NCBI GenBank assembly: GCA_934502885.1
Contig: CAKSUT010000007.1
Coordinates: forward strand, 1 to 64,000
DNA: 64,000 nt
DNA from: an uncultured Eubacteriales bacterium
GTDB lineage: Bacteria > Bacillota > Clostridia > Oscillospirales > CAG-382
Reading direction: 5' to 3'
In this document: piece by piece, positions 56,836-64,000 of the stretch
Layout of the letters: every line of letters starts with the position of its first letter
Position numbering within the stretch: the first letter of the stretch is position 1
The notes under the pieces: model-generated
What the model saw: only the letters and a program-made list of their open reading frames with translations
Databases searched by the model: none
What the model was told of the DNA's origin: nothing
Program-made: the position numbers and the translations under genes

Positions 56836-58863
56836 ATGACGCTCGGCAAAGTAACCGCTCTTCTGCTCGCACTTCTCACCTCATGCACGGGAGCGGTAAC
56901 GGTATCACCGACCGTGACAGCCGAAGAAATTACGGCCACCGACGCCGCAGGAACGGCTTACGTCTGCGAATTTGACGACAGCGACCGCACCTTTTCGGGG
57001 TACGACGAAAGCGAATGCACATCGATAGCATTCTCGGACGGAAATGTCACGATTTCGGGCGACGGTGCGGAATCTGTGAACGGCGGCGTTAAAATAACAA
57101 CGAAAGGCACGTATCTTATCACGGGAACCTCCGACGACGGCGGCATTACGGTTGACGTTGAAAGCGGCAGGGTGAAGCTTCTTCTCGGAGGCGTTTCGCT
57201 TACAAAAAAGAGCGCTCCCGTCATAAACGTGATAAGCGCTAAGAGCGTCACAATAACTGCTCTTGACGGCACGGAAAACACTCTCTCCGACAGCGGAGAT
57301 TATGCCACTGACGAAAACACTGACGAGGATGCGGCGATTTACTCCAAGGAGGATCTTATTCTCAACGGCACGGGTTCTCTCACGGTCACGGGAACGTACA
57401 ACGGCATAAAGAGCAAGGACTCGCTCTCGGTCGCCGAGGGAACGCTCACGGTAACTGCCGAAAACAACGGCATTGTCGGCAAGGACTATATTGACATCAC
57501 AGGCGGCACGGTAAACGTCACCGCAAAAAACAACGGAATAAAGTCAACGAACACCGACGAGGGTCTCGGATACATTCGCATAACCGGAGGAAATATCACC
57601 GTAAATGCCGACGATACGGCGCTTAACGCGGAAAACGCGTTATTTGTCTCGGACGGAACTCTTGATATCGTCGCCGGCGGCGGAGCGGAAAACGCACCCG
57701 AACACACAGAGAGCTTCGGCAAAGGTCCGGGCGGCTTCGGAGGCAATCGTCCAAACAGCGAACGTCCCGGCAGGGGTACAGATGAACAGCCGAACGGCAA
57801 CATAGGCACCTCTTCGGGCGGTGAGCGTCCCGACAGCGGAAGCACCGCCGACAATCCTCCCACTCCCCCGGAGGGAAACTTCGGCAGTCGTCCGAACGGT
57901 GACGGCGGCGTCCCTCCGAGCTTTCCGAACAGTGACGGCAAGGGCTTTCCCGGCGGCATGGTGCCGAACGGCAACGGACAAACCGAAGCTACCGACAGCA
58001 CCGAAAGCACCTCCGGCAAAGGTATAAAATCGCAGTACATATCGATAAGCGGCGGCAGTTTCACTCTTGATACGGCGGACGATGCGATTCACTCGAACGG
58101 CTCTGCCGACATAACGGGCGGAGAATTTGCGATTCGCTCCGGCGACGATGCGATTCACGCAGACGAGACCGTTACGGTAAGCGGCGGCGTCATAAAAATC
58201 GAGACGTGCTACGAGGGCATTGAGGGTGCGGTTGTTGCAATTGACGGCGGCGACATTGACATCACGGCAAGCGACGACGCGGTAAATGCGGCAAGCTCCG
58301 AAAAAGCGAAGGACGAAATAGGCATAACGATAGGCGGCGGCAAGGTCGTGATATCCGCCGGAAGCGACGGCATCGACTCGAACGGTTATTTCAACCTCTC
58401 GGGCGGCGAGGTTTACATAAGCTGCCGCATGACCGGCGGCGACGGTCCTATTGACCACGACGGAGTATTCACCGTCACGGGAGGACTTCTTCTCTCGACC
58501 GGCGGAGGCACAGCTGACAGCAAAGGGTATACGGTCGCCGACGGCATGACCTGCACGAACCTCAGCATATCTGATGTACCGACAGGCAAAGCGGTTTCGG
58601 TAAAGGATTCGGACGGAAACGTGATAGCTTCCCACACCTTCGACAAAAGCGGAAGCGGAATATTTCTCATAACCTCCGTACTTTCCGAGGGTGATACCTT
58701 CACTGTGGAATGCGGCGGTGAGATTCTTTCCGAGGCGGCGGCGACAAAAACGCCTGCGTCGGTCGGCGGCTTCGGCGGCATGGGCGGCAGACCCGGCTTC
58801 GGCGGCAATGGCGGCACTGACTTTCCCGGAGGCGGCAAGGGCTTCGGCGGACAGGCCGGATAA
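56836..58863 (+). CDS. Secreted beta-helix carbohydrate-binding lipoprotein (Cthe_2159-like)
   Basis: A 675-residue lipoprotein (LLTSC near residue 17). Two beta-helix halves with repeated NGIKSK, NNGIVGKDYIDITGGT, DDAIHSNGSADITGG, DDAIHADETVTVSGG and SDGIDSNGYFNLSGG motifs match the Cthe_2159-type carbohydrate-binding domain (PF14262), which is reported to bind polygalacturonate in the founding member. A Gly/Pro/Asn/Ser-rich insert (about residues 280-400) separates the halves, and a Gly/Phe-rich tail ends the protein. Start: AAAGGAG 8 bases before ATG 56836. Third gene of the VTC-DUF4956 operon, followed by a terminator shared with smc. Confidence 0.83.
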   Translation: MTLGKVTALLLALLTSCTGAVTVSPTVTAEEITATDAAGTAYVCEFDDSDRTFSGYDESECTSIAFSDGNVTISGDGAESVNGGVKITTKGTYLITGTSDDGGITVDVESGRVKLLLGGVSLTKKSAPVINVISAKSVTITALDGTENTLSDSGDYATDENTDEDAAIYSKEDLILNGTGSLTVTGTYNGIKSKDSLSVAEGTLTVTAENNGIVGKDYIDITGGTVNVTAKNNGIKSTNTDEGLGYIRITGGNITVNADDTALNAENALFVSDGTLDIVAGGGAENAPEHTESFGKGPGGFGGNRPNSERPGRGTDEQPNGNIGTSSGGERPDSGSTADNPPTPPEGNFGSRPNGDGGVPPSFPNSDGKGFPGGMVPNGNGQTEATDSTESTSGKGIKSQYISISGGSFTLDTADDAIHSNGSADITGGEFAIRSGDDAIHADETVTVSGGVIKIETCYEGIEGAVVAIDGGDIDITASDDAVNAASSEKAKDEIGITIGGGKVVISAGSDGIDSNGYFNLSGGEVYISCRMTGGDGPIDHDGVFTVTGGLLLSTGGGTADSKGYTVADGMTCTNLSISDVPTGKAVSVKDSDGNVIASHTFDKSGSGIFLITSVLSEGDTFTVECGGEILSEAAATKTPASVGGFGGMGGRPGFGGNGGTDFPGGGKGFGGQAG

Positions 58864-58895
58864 AAAAAAGAGCGTCGGGCAAAACGTCCGGCGCT
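58862..58895 (-). terminator. Terminator of the rnc-smc operon (leftward)
   Basis: Eight-pair stem, arms CCGGCGCT (58888-58895) and AGCGTCGG (58871-58878) with one G-T pair. The leftward transcript runs into CTTTTTTTTA. It is weaker for the rightward gene. Confidence 0.8.
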
Positions 58896-58912
58896 TATGT
58901 GTTTTCTCTGTT

Positions 58913-61900
58913 TTAAAGCTTAAGTCCCGTCTTCTTCTCGACCTCATCTATATTGACCTTTAGGAAGTTGGATATACCCTTCTCCTGCATGGCGACGCCG
59001 TAGAGTGTGTCAGCCGCTTCCATTGTTCCTCGGCGGTGGGTGATGACGATGAACTGCGTGTTTTTGCTGTTCTTTCTCAGATATGCGCCGTAGCGTGCAA
59101 CGTTTACGTCGTCAAGAGCCGCCTCAATCTCGTCGAAGATGTAGAAAGGTGCCGGGTTTACCTTGAGTATCGCAAAGTAGAGCGCTATTGCGGTGAACGC
59201 CTGCTCGCCGCCAGACAGGAGCGATATGCTCTTGACCATCTTTCCCGGCGGTTGGACGTTTATCTCAATTCCGCTCTCGAGTATGTTTTCGGGATCGCTT
59301 ACGACAATCTCCGCATGACCGCCTCCGAAAAGCTCGCTGAACACTTCTCCGAAGTGACGGTTAATCTCCTCAACCGCCTTTGAAAAGAGGTTCTTCATGT
59401 CCTTTTCGAGAAGTGCTATTACGTTCTCAAGGCTCTTTTTGGACGCCTCAAGGTCGTTTATCTGCGAGGTCATGAAGTCGTATCTTTCCTTCTGCTCGCG
59501 GAAGTCCTCAACAGCGTTGACGTTGACGCTTCCCAAAGCACGTATTTTCCCCTTGACCGACGCAAGCTCCGTCACAAACTCTTTCTCCGGCGGCGGTGGA
59601 TTCATCTTGCATACCTCGGAATAGGTAAGCTCGTATTCCTCAAAGAGCTTTGCCGTGAGACTGTCGTACTCCTTGGCGCTGTTTTCAAGCACGGTTTCAC
59701 AGCGCGTAAGTTCTCGGAAGTTTATTTCCTTGTCACGGATAAAATCTTTTTCGGCGGTGCGGTATTTGTTTGCGGACGTTTCACATTCGTTTACTGCCGC
59801 AAGCTTTTCGGAAAGCTCTGTTCTCTTTTCCGCAATTTTTGCGGTCAGAGTCTCTATCTCTCCGCTTCCGCCCTCGACGGCTTTCTTTACGTCCTCAAGG
59901 CGGCGGAGAATTTCATCGGCTTCGTTTTTAAGTCCCGCAACTCTCGCTTTTTCGTCATACAGACGGGTTTCGGCGGTGCTTTTCCTCTCGGCGCAGAGAG
60001 AGGTATTCTTTTCGGCGTTGCCGAGCTCCTCCTTTGCGGCGGAAAGCGCCGTTCTTGCGGCGTCGCACTCATCGGCGGCGTCGTATCTTGCGTTTTTAAG
60101 GCTCTCGGACTCGGCAGTGAGCAGTGCAAGCTTATCCTCAAGGACCTTTCTTTCCTCTGCCGCGGCGGCAAGTCTTTCGGCAAGCGTCGCGCCGGCGTAC
60201 TCTCCGAGACGCGACACAATCATCGCGCGTCTCTCTTTAGCCGATTCTATACGCTCGCCGCAGAGCTTTATATCCTCATTCGCCTTATATAGAGCGGCGG
60301 CGGTATTGTCGAGGTCGTTGCGTATACTCTCGATAAACAGCGCCGACTCGTTCTTTGCCTCAAGGCACTCCTTAATTTCGGCGTTTACCTTGGCAATTGC
60401 GCCCTCTGTCTTTTTGATGCGTTCCTCAAATTTTTCAATGTCCGCGCCTCTGGACATAATGCCGGTCTTGAACGCCGCAGAGCCGCCCGTATACGAACCG
60501 CCGGCGTTGATTACCTGACCGTCGAGAGTCACGACCTTGAATTTGAAAGAAAAGCGTCTTGCAATTCCGGAAGCCGAATCGATGTTGTCGGCAACAACGG
60601 TTCTTCCGAGAAGATACTTTGCAACGCTGTCGTATTTTCTGTCGTAGGAAACAAGCTCCGAGCCGATACCGACGAAGCCTTTCAGTCCCGAAAATTCCGA
60701 TCTGTCCGCAGCTCTGCCGTTTATCGAGGTGAGCGGAAGGAAGGTTGCACGTCCGGCATTCTGATCCTTAAGGTGACGTATGCCTGCCTTTGCGCTGTCC
60801 TCATTCTCGACGACGATATTCGACACCGCCGCACCGAGAGCCGTCTCTATTGCCGTGACGTAGCTCTGATCGGTCGGCGTGAGTATGCGCGAAACGGGTC
60901 CGCATATACCGTGAAGGTCGCTGTTCATAATCGCTTTGACGCTTCCGGGATATCCTTCGAGAAGTCTGTCCATGCGCTCGAGGTTTTCCTTGCGCTGTGT
61001 GTCAGACGCAAGCAGTGCGGAAAGCTCGCCCTTTTTACGGGTAAGCTCATCGTGGCGCGCCGCCGACTTTGCAAGCTCCTGTTCCTCGTCCGAAAGGGAC
61101 GCGGCAAGGTCGTTCTTTTCCTCGGTAAGCGACTTTGCACGGTGCGTACATTCGGCAAGCTTTTCCGTTGCGTCGGCAATTTCGGCGTCGGTTTTGTCAA
61201 GCTCTGCCGTGATAAACTCACGCTGTTCCGCCTCGGATTTTTCTGCGTTTTCCGCCGCCGCTTCCTTAATTTTGGCGTTGGTAAGCTCGTTCTGCACGCT
61301 TCTCACGCGCTCGCCCGACTCCTCAAAAGCCTTTTCGGCAGCCGCAAGCCTGTCCTCAGCCTCGGACACTCTTGCGGCAACGGTATCGGTCTTTGCCGTT
61401 TTTTCGCCGGCAAGCTTCGCCGACTCCTCATATTTAAGTGTCGCCTCGGCAAGAAGAGCCGTGAGCGACGGCAGAGTCTTTTCCTCTGCGTCCTTTATCT
61501 GCGAAAGAAGACTTTCGCGCGTCGCCTTGTGGTGCATGATATCGTTTTCAGAGAGAGACTTTAAGCTTTCAAGGCGGTTCTTCTCGCTTTCAAGCTCCGA
61601 CAGCTCTTCACGCGCGGTTTCCGCGTTATAGGAAAGCACCTGTTTTTCGGCGTAAAGCTCCTCGAGCTTTTTCTCGGTTTCATCAAGCTGTCTTTCGACG
61701 GTTTCGTATGCCGTTCTCGCCTCTTCGGTCTTTACCTTATACGCCGCGCTTTCGTTGCCTGCCTTGGTTATTCTGTCGAACCATATCGATATTTCAAGCT
61801 CTTTTTTGCGGTCGGCAAGCACGATGTATTTTTTTGCGTTTTCCGCTTCCTTTTCGAGAGACCCGAGACGCGAGCCTATCTCGCCGGCAATGTCGCTTAC

Positions 61901-62470
61901 TCTGACAAGATTTGCGTCGGTTTCGCCGAGCTTCTTTTCGGCGTCGTTCTTTCTGTAGCGGAATTTCGATATGCCTGCGGCTTCCTCAAAGATGTGGCGT
62001 CTCTCGTCGCTCTTCTGGGACAGCACCTCGGCGATTTTTCCCTGACCGACGACGGAATAACCCTCACGTCCGATACCGGTATTGAGGAAAAGCTCGTATA
62101 TATCCTTGAGTCTCGAAGCCTTTTCGTTTATCTTATATTCGCTGTCGCCGGTGCGGAAATATTTTCGCGTTATCTTGACCTCGTCGGTATCGCAGGCAAG
62201 CTCTCTCTTTTTGTTGTCCATGATGAGAGATACCTCGCAGTAGCCGGTCGCCGGTCTTTTCGCCGTACCGCAGAAGATAACGTCCTCCATCTTCGAGCCT
62301 CGCAAGGACTTCGGAGACATTTCGCCGAGAACCCACCTGACCGCGTCGGAAATATTAGATTTTCCGCTTCCGTTAGGACCTACGACCGCGGTGATGCCGT
62401 CGCCGAATTCCATTTTCGTCCTGTCCGGGAACGACTTGAAGCCCCTCATTTCAAGAGCCTTTAATCTCAT
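58913..62470 (-). CDS. smc: Chromosome segregation protein SMC
   Basis: A 1185-residue SMC of standard length. N-terminal ATPase half with VVGPNGSGKSN (Walker A, 30-39) and YSVVGQGKIAEVLSQK (Q-loop), coiled coil (about 170-500), hinge (about 505-680, with GGSYTGGSAAFKTG at its end), coiled coil, and C-terminal head with SISLLSGGEQAFTAIAL (signature) and FYIFDEIEAALDD (Walker B). It loads with ScpA/ScpB and extrudes loops to organise the chromosome. AAAGGA precedes the ATG. It is third in the rnc-radical SAM-smc operon. Confidence 0.97.
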   Translation of the reverse strand: MRLKALEMRGFKSFPDRTKMEFGDGITAVVGPNGSGKSNISDAVRWVLGEMSPKSLRGSKMEDVIFCGTAKRPATGYCEVSLIMDNKKRELACDTDEVKITRKYFRTGDSEYKINEKASRLKDIYELFLNTGIGREGYSVVGQGKIAEVLSQKSDERRHIFEEAAGISKFRYRKNDAEKKLGETDANLVRVSDIAGEIGSRLGSLEKEAENAKKYIVLADRKKELEISIWFDRITKAGNESAAYKVKTEEARTAYETVERQLDETEKKLEELYAEKQVLSYNAETAREELSELESEKNRLESLKSLSENDIMHHKATRESLLSQIKDAEEKTLPSLTALLAEATLKYEESAKLAGEKTAKTDTVAARVSEAEDRLAAAEKAFEESGERVRSVQNELTNAKIKEAAAENAEKSEAEQREFITAELDKTDAEIADATEKLAECTHRAKSLTEEKNDLAASLSDEEQELAKSAARHDELTRKKGELSALLASDTQRKENLERMDRLLEGYPGSVKAIMNSDLHGICGPVSRILTPTDQSYVTAIETALGAAVSNIVVENEDSAKAGIRHLKDQNAGRATFLPLTSINGRAADRSEFSGLKGFVGIGSELVSYDRKYDSVAKYLLGRTVVADNIDSASGIARRFSFKFKVVTLDGQVINAGGSYTGGSAAFKTGIMSRGADIEKFEERIKKTEGAIAKVNAEIKECLEAKNESALFIESIRNDLDNTAAALYKANEDIKLCGERIESAKERRAMIVSRLGEYAGATLAERLAAAAEERKVLEDKLALLTAESESLKNARYDAADECDAARTALSAAKEELGNAEKNTSLCAERKSTAETRLYDEKARVAGLKNEADEILRRLEDVKKAVEGGSGEIETLTAKIAEKRTELSEKLAAVNECETSANKYRTAEKDFIRDKEINFRELTRCETVLENSAKEYDSLTAKLFEEYELTYSEVCKMNPPPPEKEFVTELASVKGKIRALGSVNVNAVEDFREQKERYDFMTSQINDLEASKKSLENVIALLEKDMKNLFSKAVEEINRHFGEVFSELFGGGHAEIVVSDPENILESGIEINVQPPGKMVKSISLLSGGEQAFTAIALYFAILKVNPAPFYIFDEIEAALDDVNVARYGAYLRKNSKNTQFIVITHRRGTMEAADTLYGVAMQEKGISNFLKVNIDEVEKKTGLKL

Positions 62471-62501
62471 CCGTCTACCGTCCTTTCGTGTAAAACTCTG
62501 T

Positions 62502-63575
62502 TCATTTACACTTTATCTTTTCGAGGTATACCCTCACGGCGTGCAGCTTTTCGATATCCGCACACTCCTTTATTTTCACGTGTCTGAGCTTTATGCCGTG
62601 TACACGCACACACTCCGCCGCTTTTTCCTTGTTCTCCCTCTTTTGCCCTGCGACCTTTGAGGTCTCGCCGATTCCGCAGAGAATGACAAGGTCGTAAACG
62701 GCAGTCTTTTCGGCGTCCGGAACGCTCGCTGCGGCGTTTTCCGTCAGCGGCAGAAGCTTATCGAGGTACACCTTTGAGAACGCCCTCTCGCCTACGGCGC
62801 TGTGGGACGCACCGGCGTAAACCTTCTCCGGGGAAAGTCCCTCCCCCGACTGAAGTCCGACACGAAGGAGCGTGACGCCGTATCTGTCGAACACCTTTAT
62901 GCATTCCGCCGCTCTGTCCGCACCCTCTCGGTCGGTAATGGGCGTATACATTCCCTCGCGCGCCATATCGCAAAGAGGCGTATCGTAAAAAACAACGCAC
63001 GGATATATCCTTGCGCTGTCCGCACCCATTTCGCAGATTCTCTCTGCGGTGTACAACTCGTCGGCGACCGACGAACCCGGAAGTCCGACCATCATCTGTC
63101 CCGTGAGAGAAAAGCCGTGCTTTACGACAAGCTCACACGCTCTCTCGCTTATCTCCGCGGTGTGTCCCCTTCTTGACGCCGCAAGCACCGAGTCACTCAT
63201 GCTCTGTATGCCGAGTTCTATATGACGGACGCCGTACTCCGAAAGTATCCCGAGAATTTCCTCATCGATGAAATCCGGGCGTGTGGAGAGGCGTATCGAC
63301 GCAACCTCTCCCCTTTTTATGTATTCGTATGCATCGCGCAGAAGTCTTGTCATGACGGCGCGGTCGATTCCCGTAAAGCTTCCTCCGAAGAAAGCAATCT
63401 CGACCTCAGAGCCGTCCTTATCGGCAATTCCCGAAAGTGCCTTCTCTATCTCGGGTCTTATATCTCTGTCCGCCTTTTCCGAGGTCTGCGTGATGGAATG
63501 CTGGTTGCAGAAAACGCAGTTGTTCGGACAGCCCTCGTGCGGAATAAATACGGGTATGTTTATGTGTCTTTTCAC
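62502..63575 (-). CDS. Radical SAM protein (Elp3-like)
   Basis: A 357-residue radical SAM enzyme. The [4Fe-4S] site is HEGCPNNCVFCNQ (C-x3-C-x2-C), then the Elp3-type elements FFGGSFTGI, STRPDFIDEEIL and ELGIQSMSDSVL. No GNAT domain follows, unlike true Elp3. Genes of this type often lie between rnc and smc in Clostridia; the reaction is unknown, possibly tRNA or lipid modification. GTG start at 63575, coupled to the upstream rnc stop two bases away; no clear ribosome site. Confidence 0.88.
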   Translation of the reverse strand: MKRHINIPVFIPHEGCPNNCVFCNQHSITQTSEKADRDIRPEIEKALSGIADKDGSEVEIAFFGGSFTGIDRAVMTRLLRDAYEYIKRGEVASIRLSTRPDFIDEEILGILSEYGVRHIELGIQSMSDSVLAASRRGHTAEISERACELVVKHGFSLTGQMMVGLPGSSVADELYTAERICEMGADSARIYPCVVFYDTPLCDMAREGMYTPITDREGADRAAECIKVFDRYGVTLLRVGLQSGEGLSPEKVYAGASHSAVGERAFSKVYLDKLLPLTENAAASVPDAEKTAVYDLVILCGIGETSKVAGQKRENKEKAAECVRVHGIKLRHVKIKECADIEKLHAVRVYLEKIKCK

Positions 63576-63577
63576 GG

Positions 63578-64000
63578 TTACATCACGCCGAAGAGCTTAA
63601 GCGCCTCACAGGCCGATCTCTGCTCCGCTTCACGTTTGGTACTTCCCGTGCCCCTGCCTATCACGTTGTTGTTGAGTCTTACCTCAAAGTCAAACGACTT
63701 ATCGTGAGCCGGACCTGCTTCTCCCACAAGAACATACTCGAGTATATCGCCCTTATTCTGCTGGATAAACTTCTGGAGCTTGGTCTTGTAGTCGTCATCG
63801 GCGCCGCTTGCGACGAGTGTCGCCGCCTTTTTCACAATAAACGGCTCGACGAACTCTCTCGCTCTCTCCATTCCGGCGTCGAGATAAATTGCGGCAATAA
63901 GCGCCTCGAAAGCGTCGGAAAGTATCGACTTTCTCTTTCTGCCGTTGCTTATCTCCTCACCGTGACCGAGAAACAGATAGTCTCCGAGACTTATCTCGTT
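63578..64000 (-). CDS. rnc: Ribonuclease III, C-terminal part (truncated by window end)
   Basis: The final 140 residues of RNase III. RKSILSDAFEALIAAIYLDAG is the end of the nuclease domain, with the DAFEALIAA active-site helix. A double-stranded-RNA-binding domain follows (about the last 70 residues, with KTKLQKFIQ and GTGSTKREAEQRSACEAL). It cuts double-stranded RNA during rRNA and mRNA maturation. The start lies beyond position 64000; an internal ATG at 63871 is not the start because the conserved domain begins upstream of it. Confidence 0.93.
   Translation of the reverse strand, partial: NEISLGDYLFLGHGEEISNGRKRKSILSDAFEALIAAIYLDAGMERAREFVEPFIVKKAATLVASGADDDYKTKLQKFIQQNKGDILEYVLVGEAGPAHDKSFDFEVRLNNNVIGRGTGSTKREAEQRSACEALKLFGVM

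Noticed and set aside
57640..58947. A 435-codon open frame on the minus strand opposite the Cthe_2159-like gene
   Set aside because: Ala/Arg/Val-rich antisense shadow of repetitive beta-helix codons, overlapping the terminator of the smc operon.
63578..63871. A separate 97-residue gene starting at ATG 63871
   Set aside because: The frame continues without a stop to the window end and encodes the RNase III nuclease helix; the ATG is internal to rnc.

Overview
The window looks like chromosome from a gut-type, Gram-positive clostridial bacterium (probably Oscillospirales or a related order of uncultured Clostridia). The evidence is a T-box leader in front of thrS, a tetrahydrofolate riboswitch in front of an ECF folate S-component, CsoR/CopA copper control, S-layer-homology domains, AGGAGG-type ribosome binding sites, and very regular sigma-A promoters (TTGACA-17-TATAAT). 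Base composition is moderate to slightly high in GC. The taxon is an inference from gene content, not a search result.

Layout. 1-663 is gene-free repeat DNA. 0.66-5.5 kb holds a CE7-type esterase lipoprotein, an NPCBM-like gene remnant, a nucleotidyltransferase, a CmpB-like membrane protein and a 30-residue hydrophobic microprotein. 5.7-9.9 kb holds an Lrp regulator, smpB and a sulfur operon (metY-cysK-Rrf2 regulator) with a candidate operator at its promoter. 9.9-17.1 kb holds a secreted MORN protein, typA/bipA, uppP and an EF-G paralogue. 17.2-22.8 kb holds a sugar-phosphate isomerase-like protein, an esterase, csoR-copA (with a copZ reading frame nested in phase at the end of copA) and a DeoR regulator. 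22.9-28 kb holds glycerol-1-phosphate dehydrogenase plus a HAD phosphatase, a small conserved protein, and T-box-thrS. 28-32 kb holds folC and riboswitch-folT, a PAP2 phosphatase, a small membrane export protein and an MBL hydrolase.

32-53 kb is rich in carbohydrate functions: a ThuA protein, a beta-helix surface protein with central SLH repeats, a beta-propeller protein, a GH78 rhamnosidase lipoprotein with an MFS transporter, a GH36 alpha-galactosidase, and a cytoplasmic beta-helix protein divergent from an AraC regulator. A housekeeping run (rlmH, GNAT, HAD, MGMT domain, with RadC divergent) sits inside it. This suggests use of plant side-chain sugars such as pectin rhamnose and galactosides. 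50-55 kb contains two broken genes: an EamA transporter with a one-base frameshift in a homopolymer, and an ABC ATPase with an in-frame amber codon in a GntR-ABC-ABC operon.

55.3-58.9 kb is the most interesting unit: a VTC-type polyphosphate polymerase domain protein, an overlapping DUF4956 membrane protein, and a large secreted beta-helix (Cthe_2159-like) lipoprotein. The window ends in the rnc (partial)-radical SAM-smc operon, read leftwards.

No rRNA, tRNA, CRISPR array, insertion sequence or phage gene was recognised.
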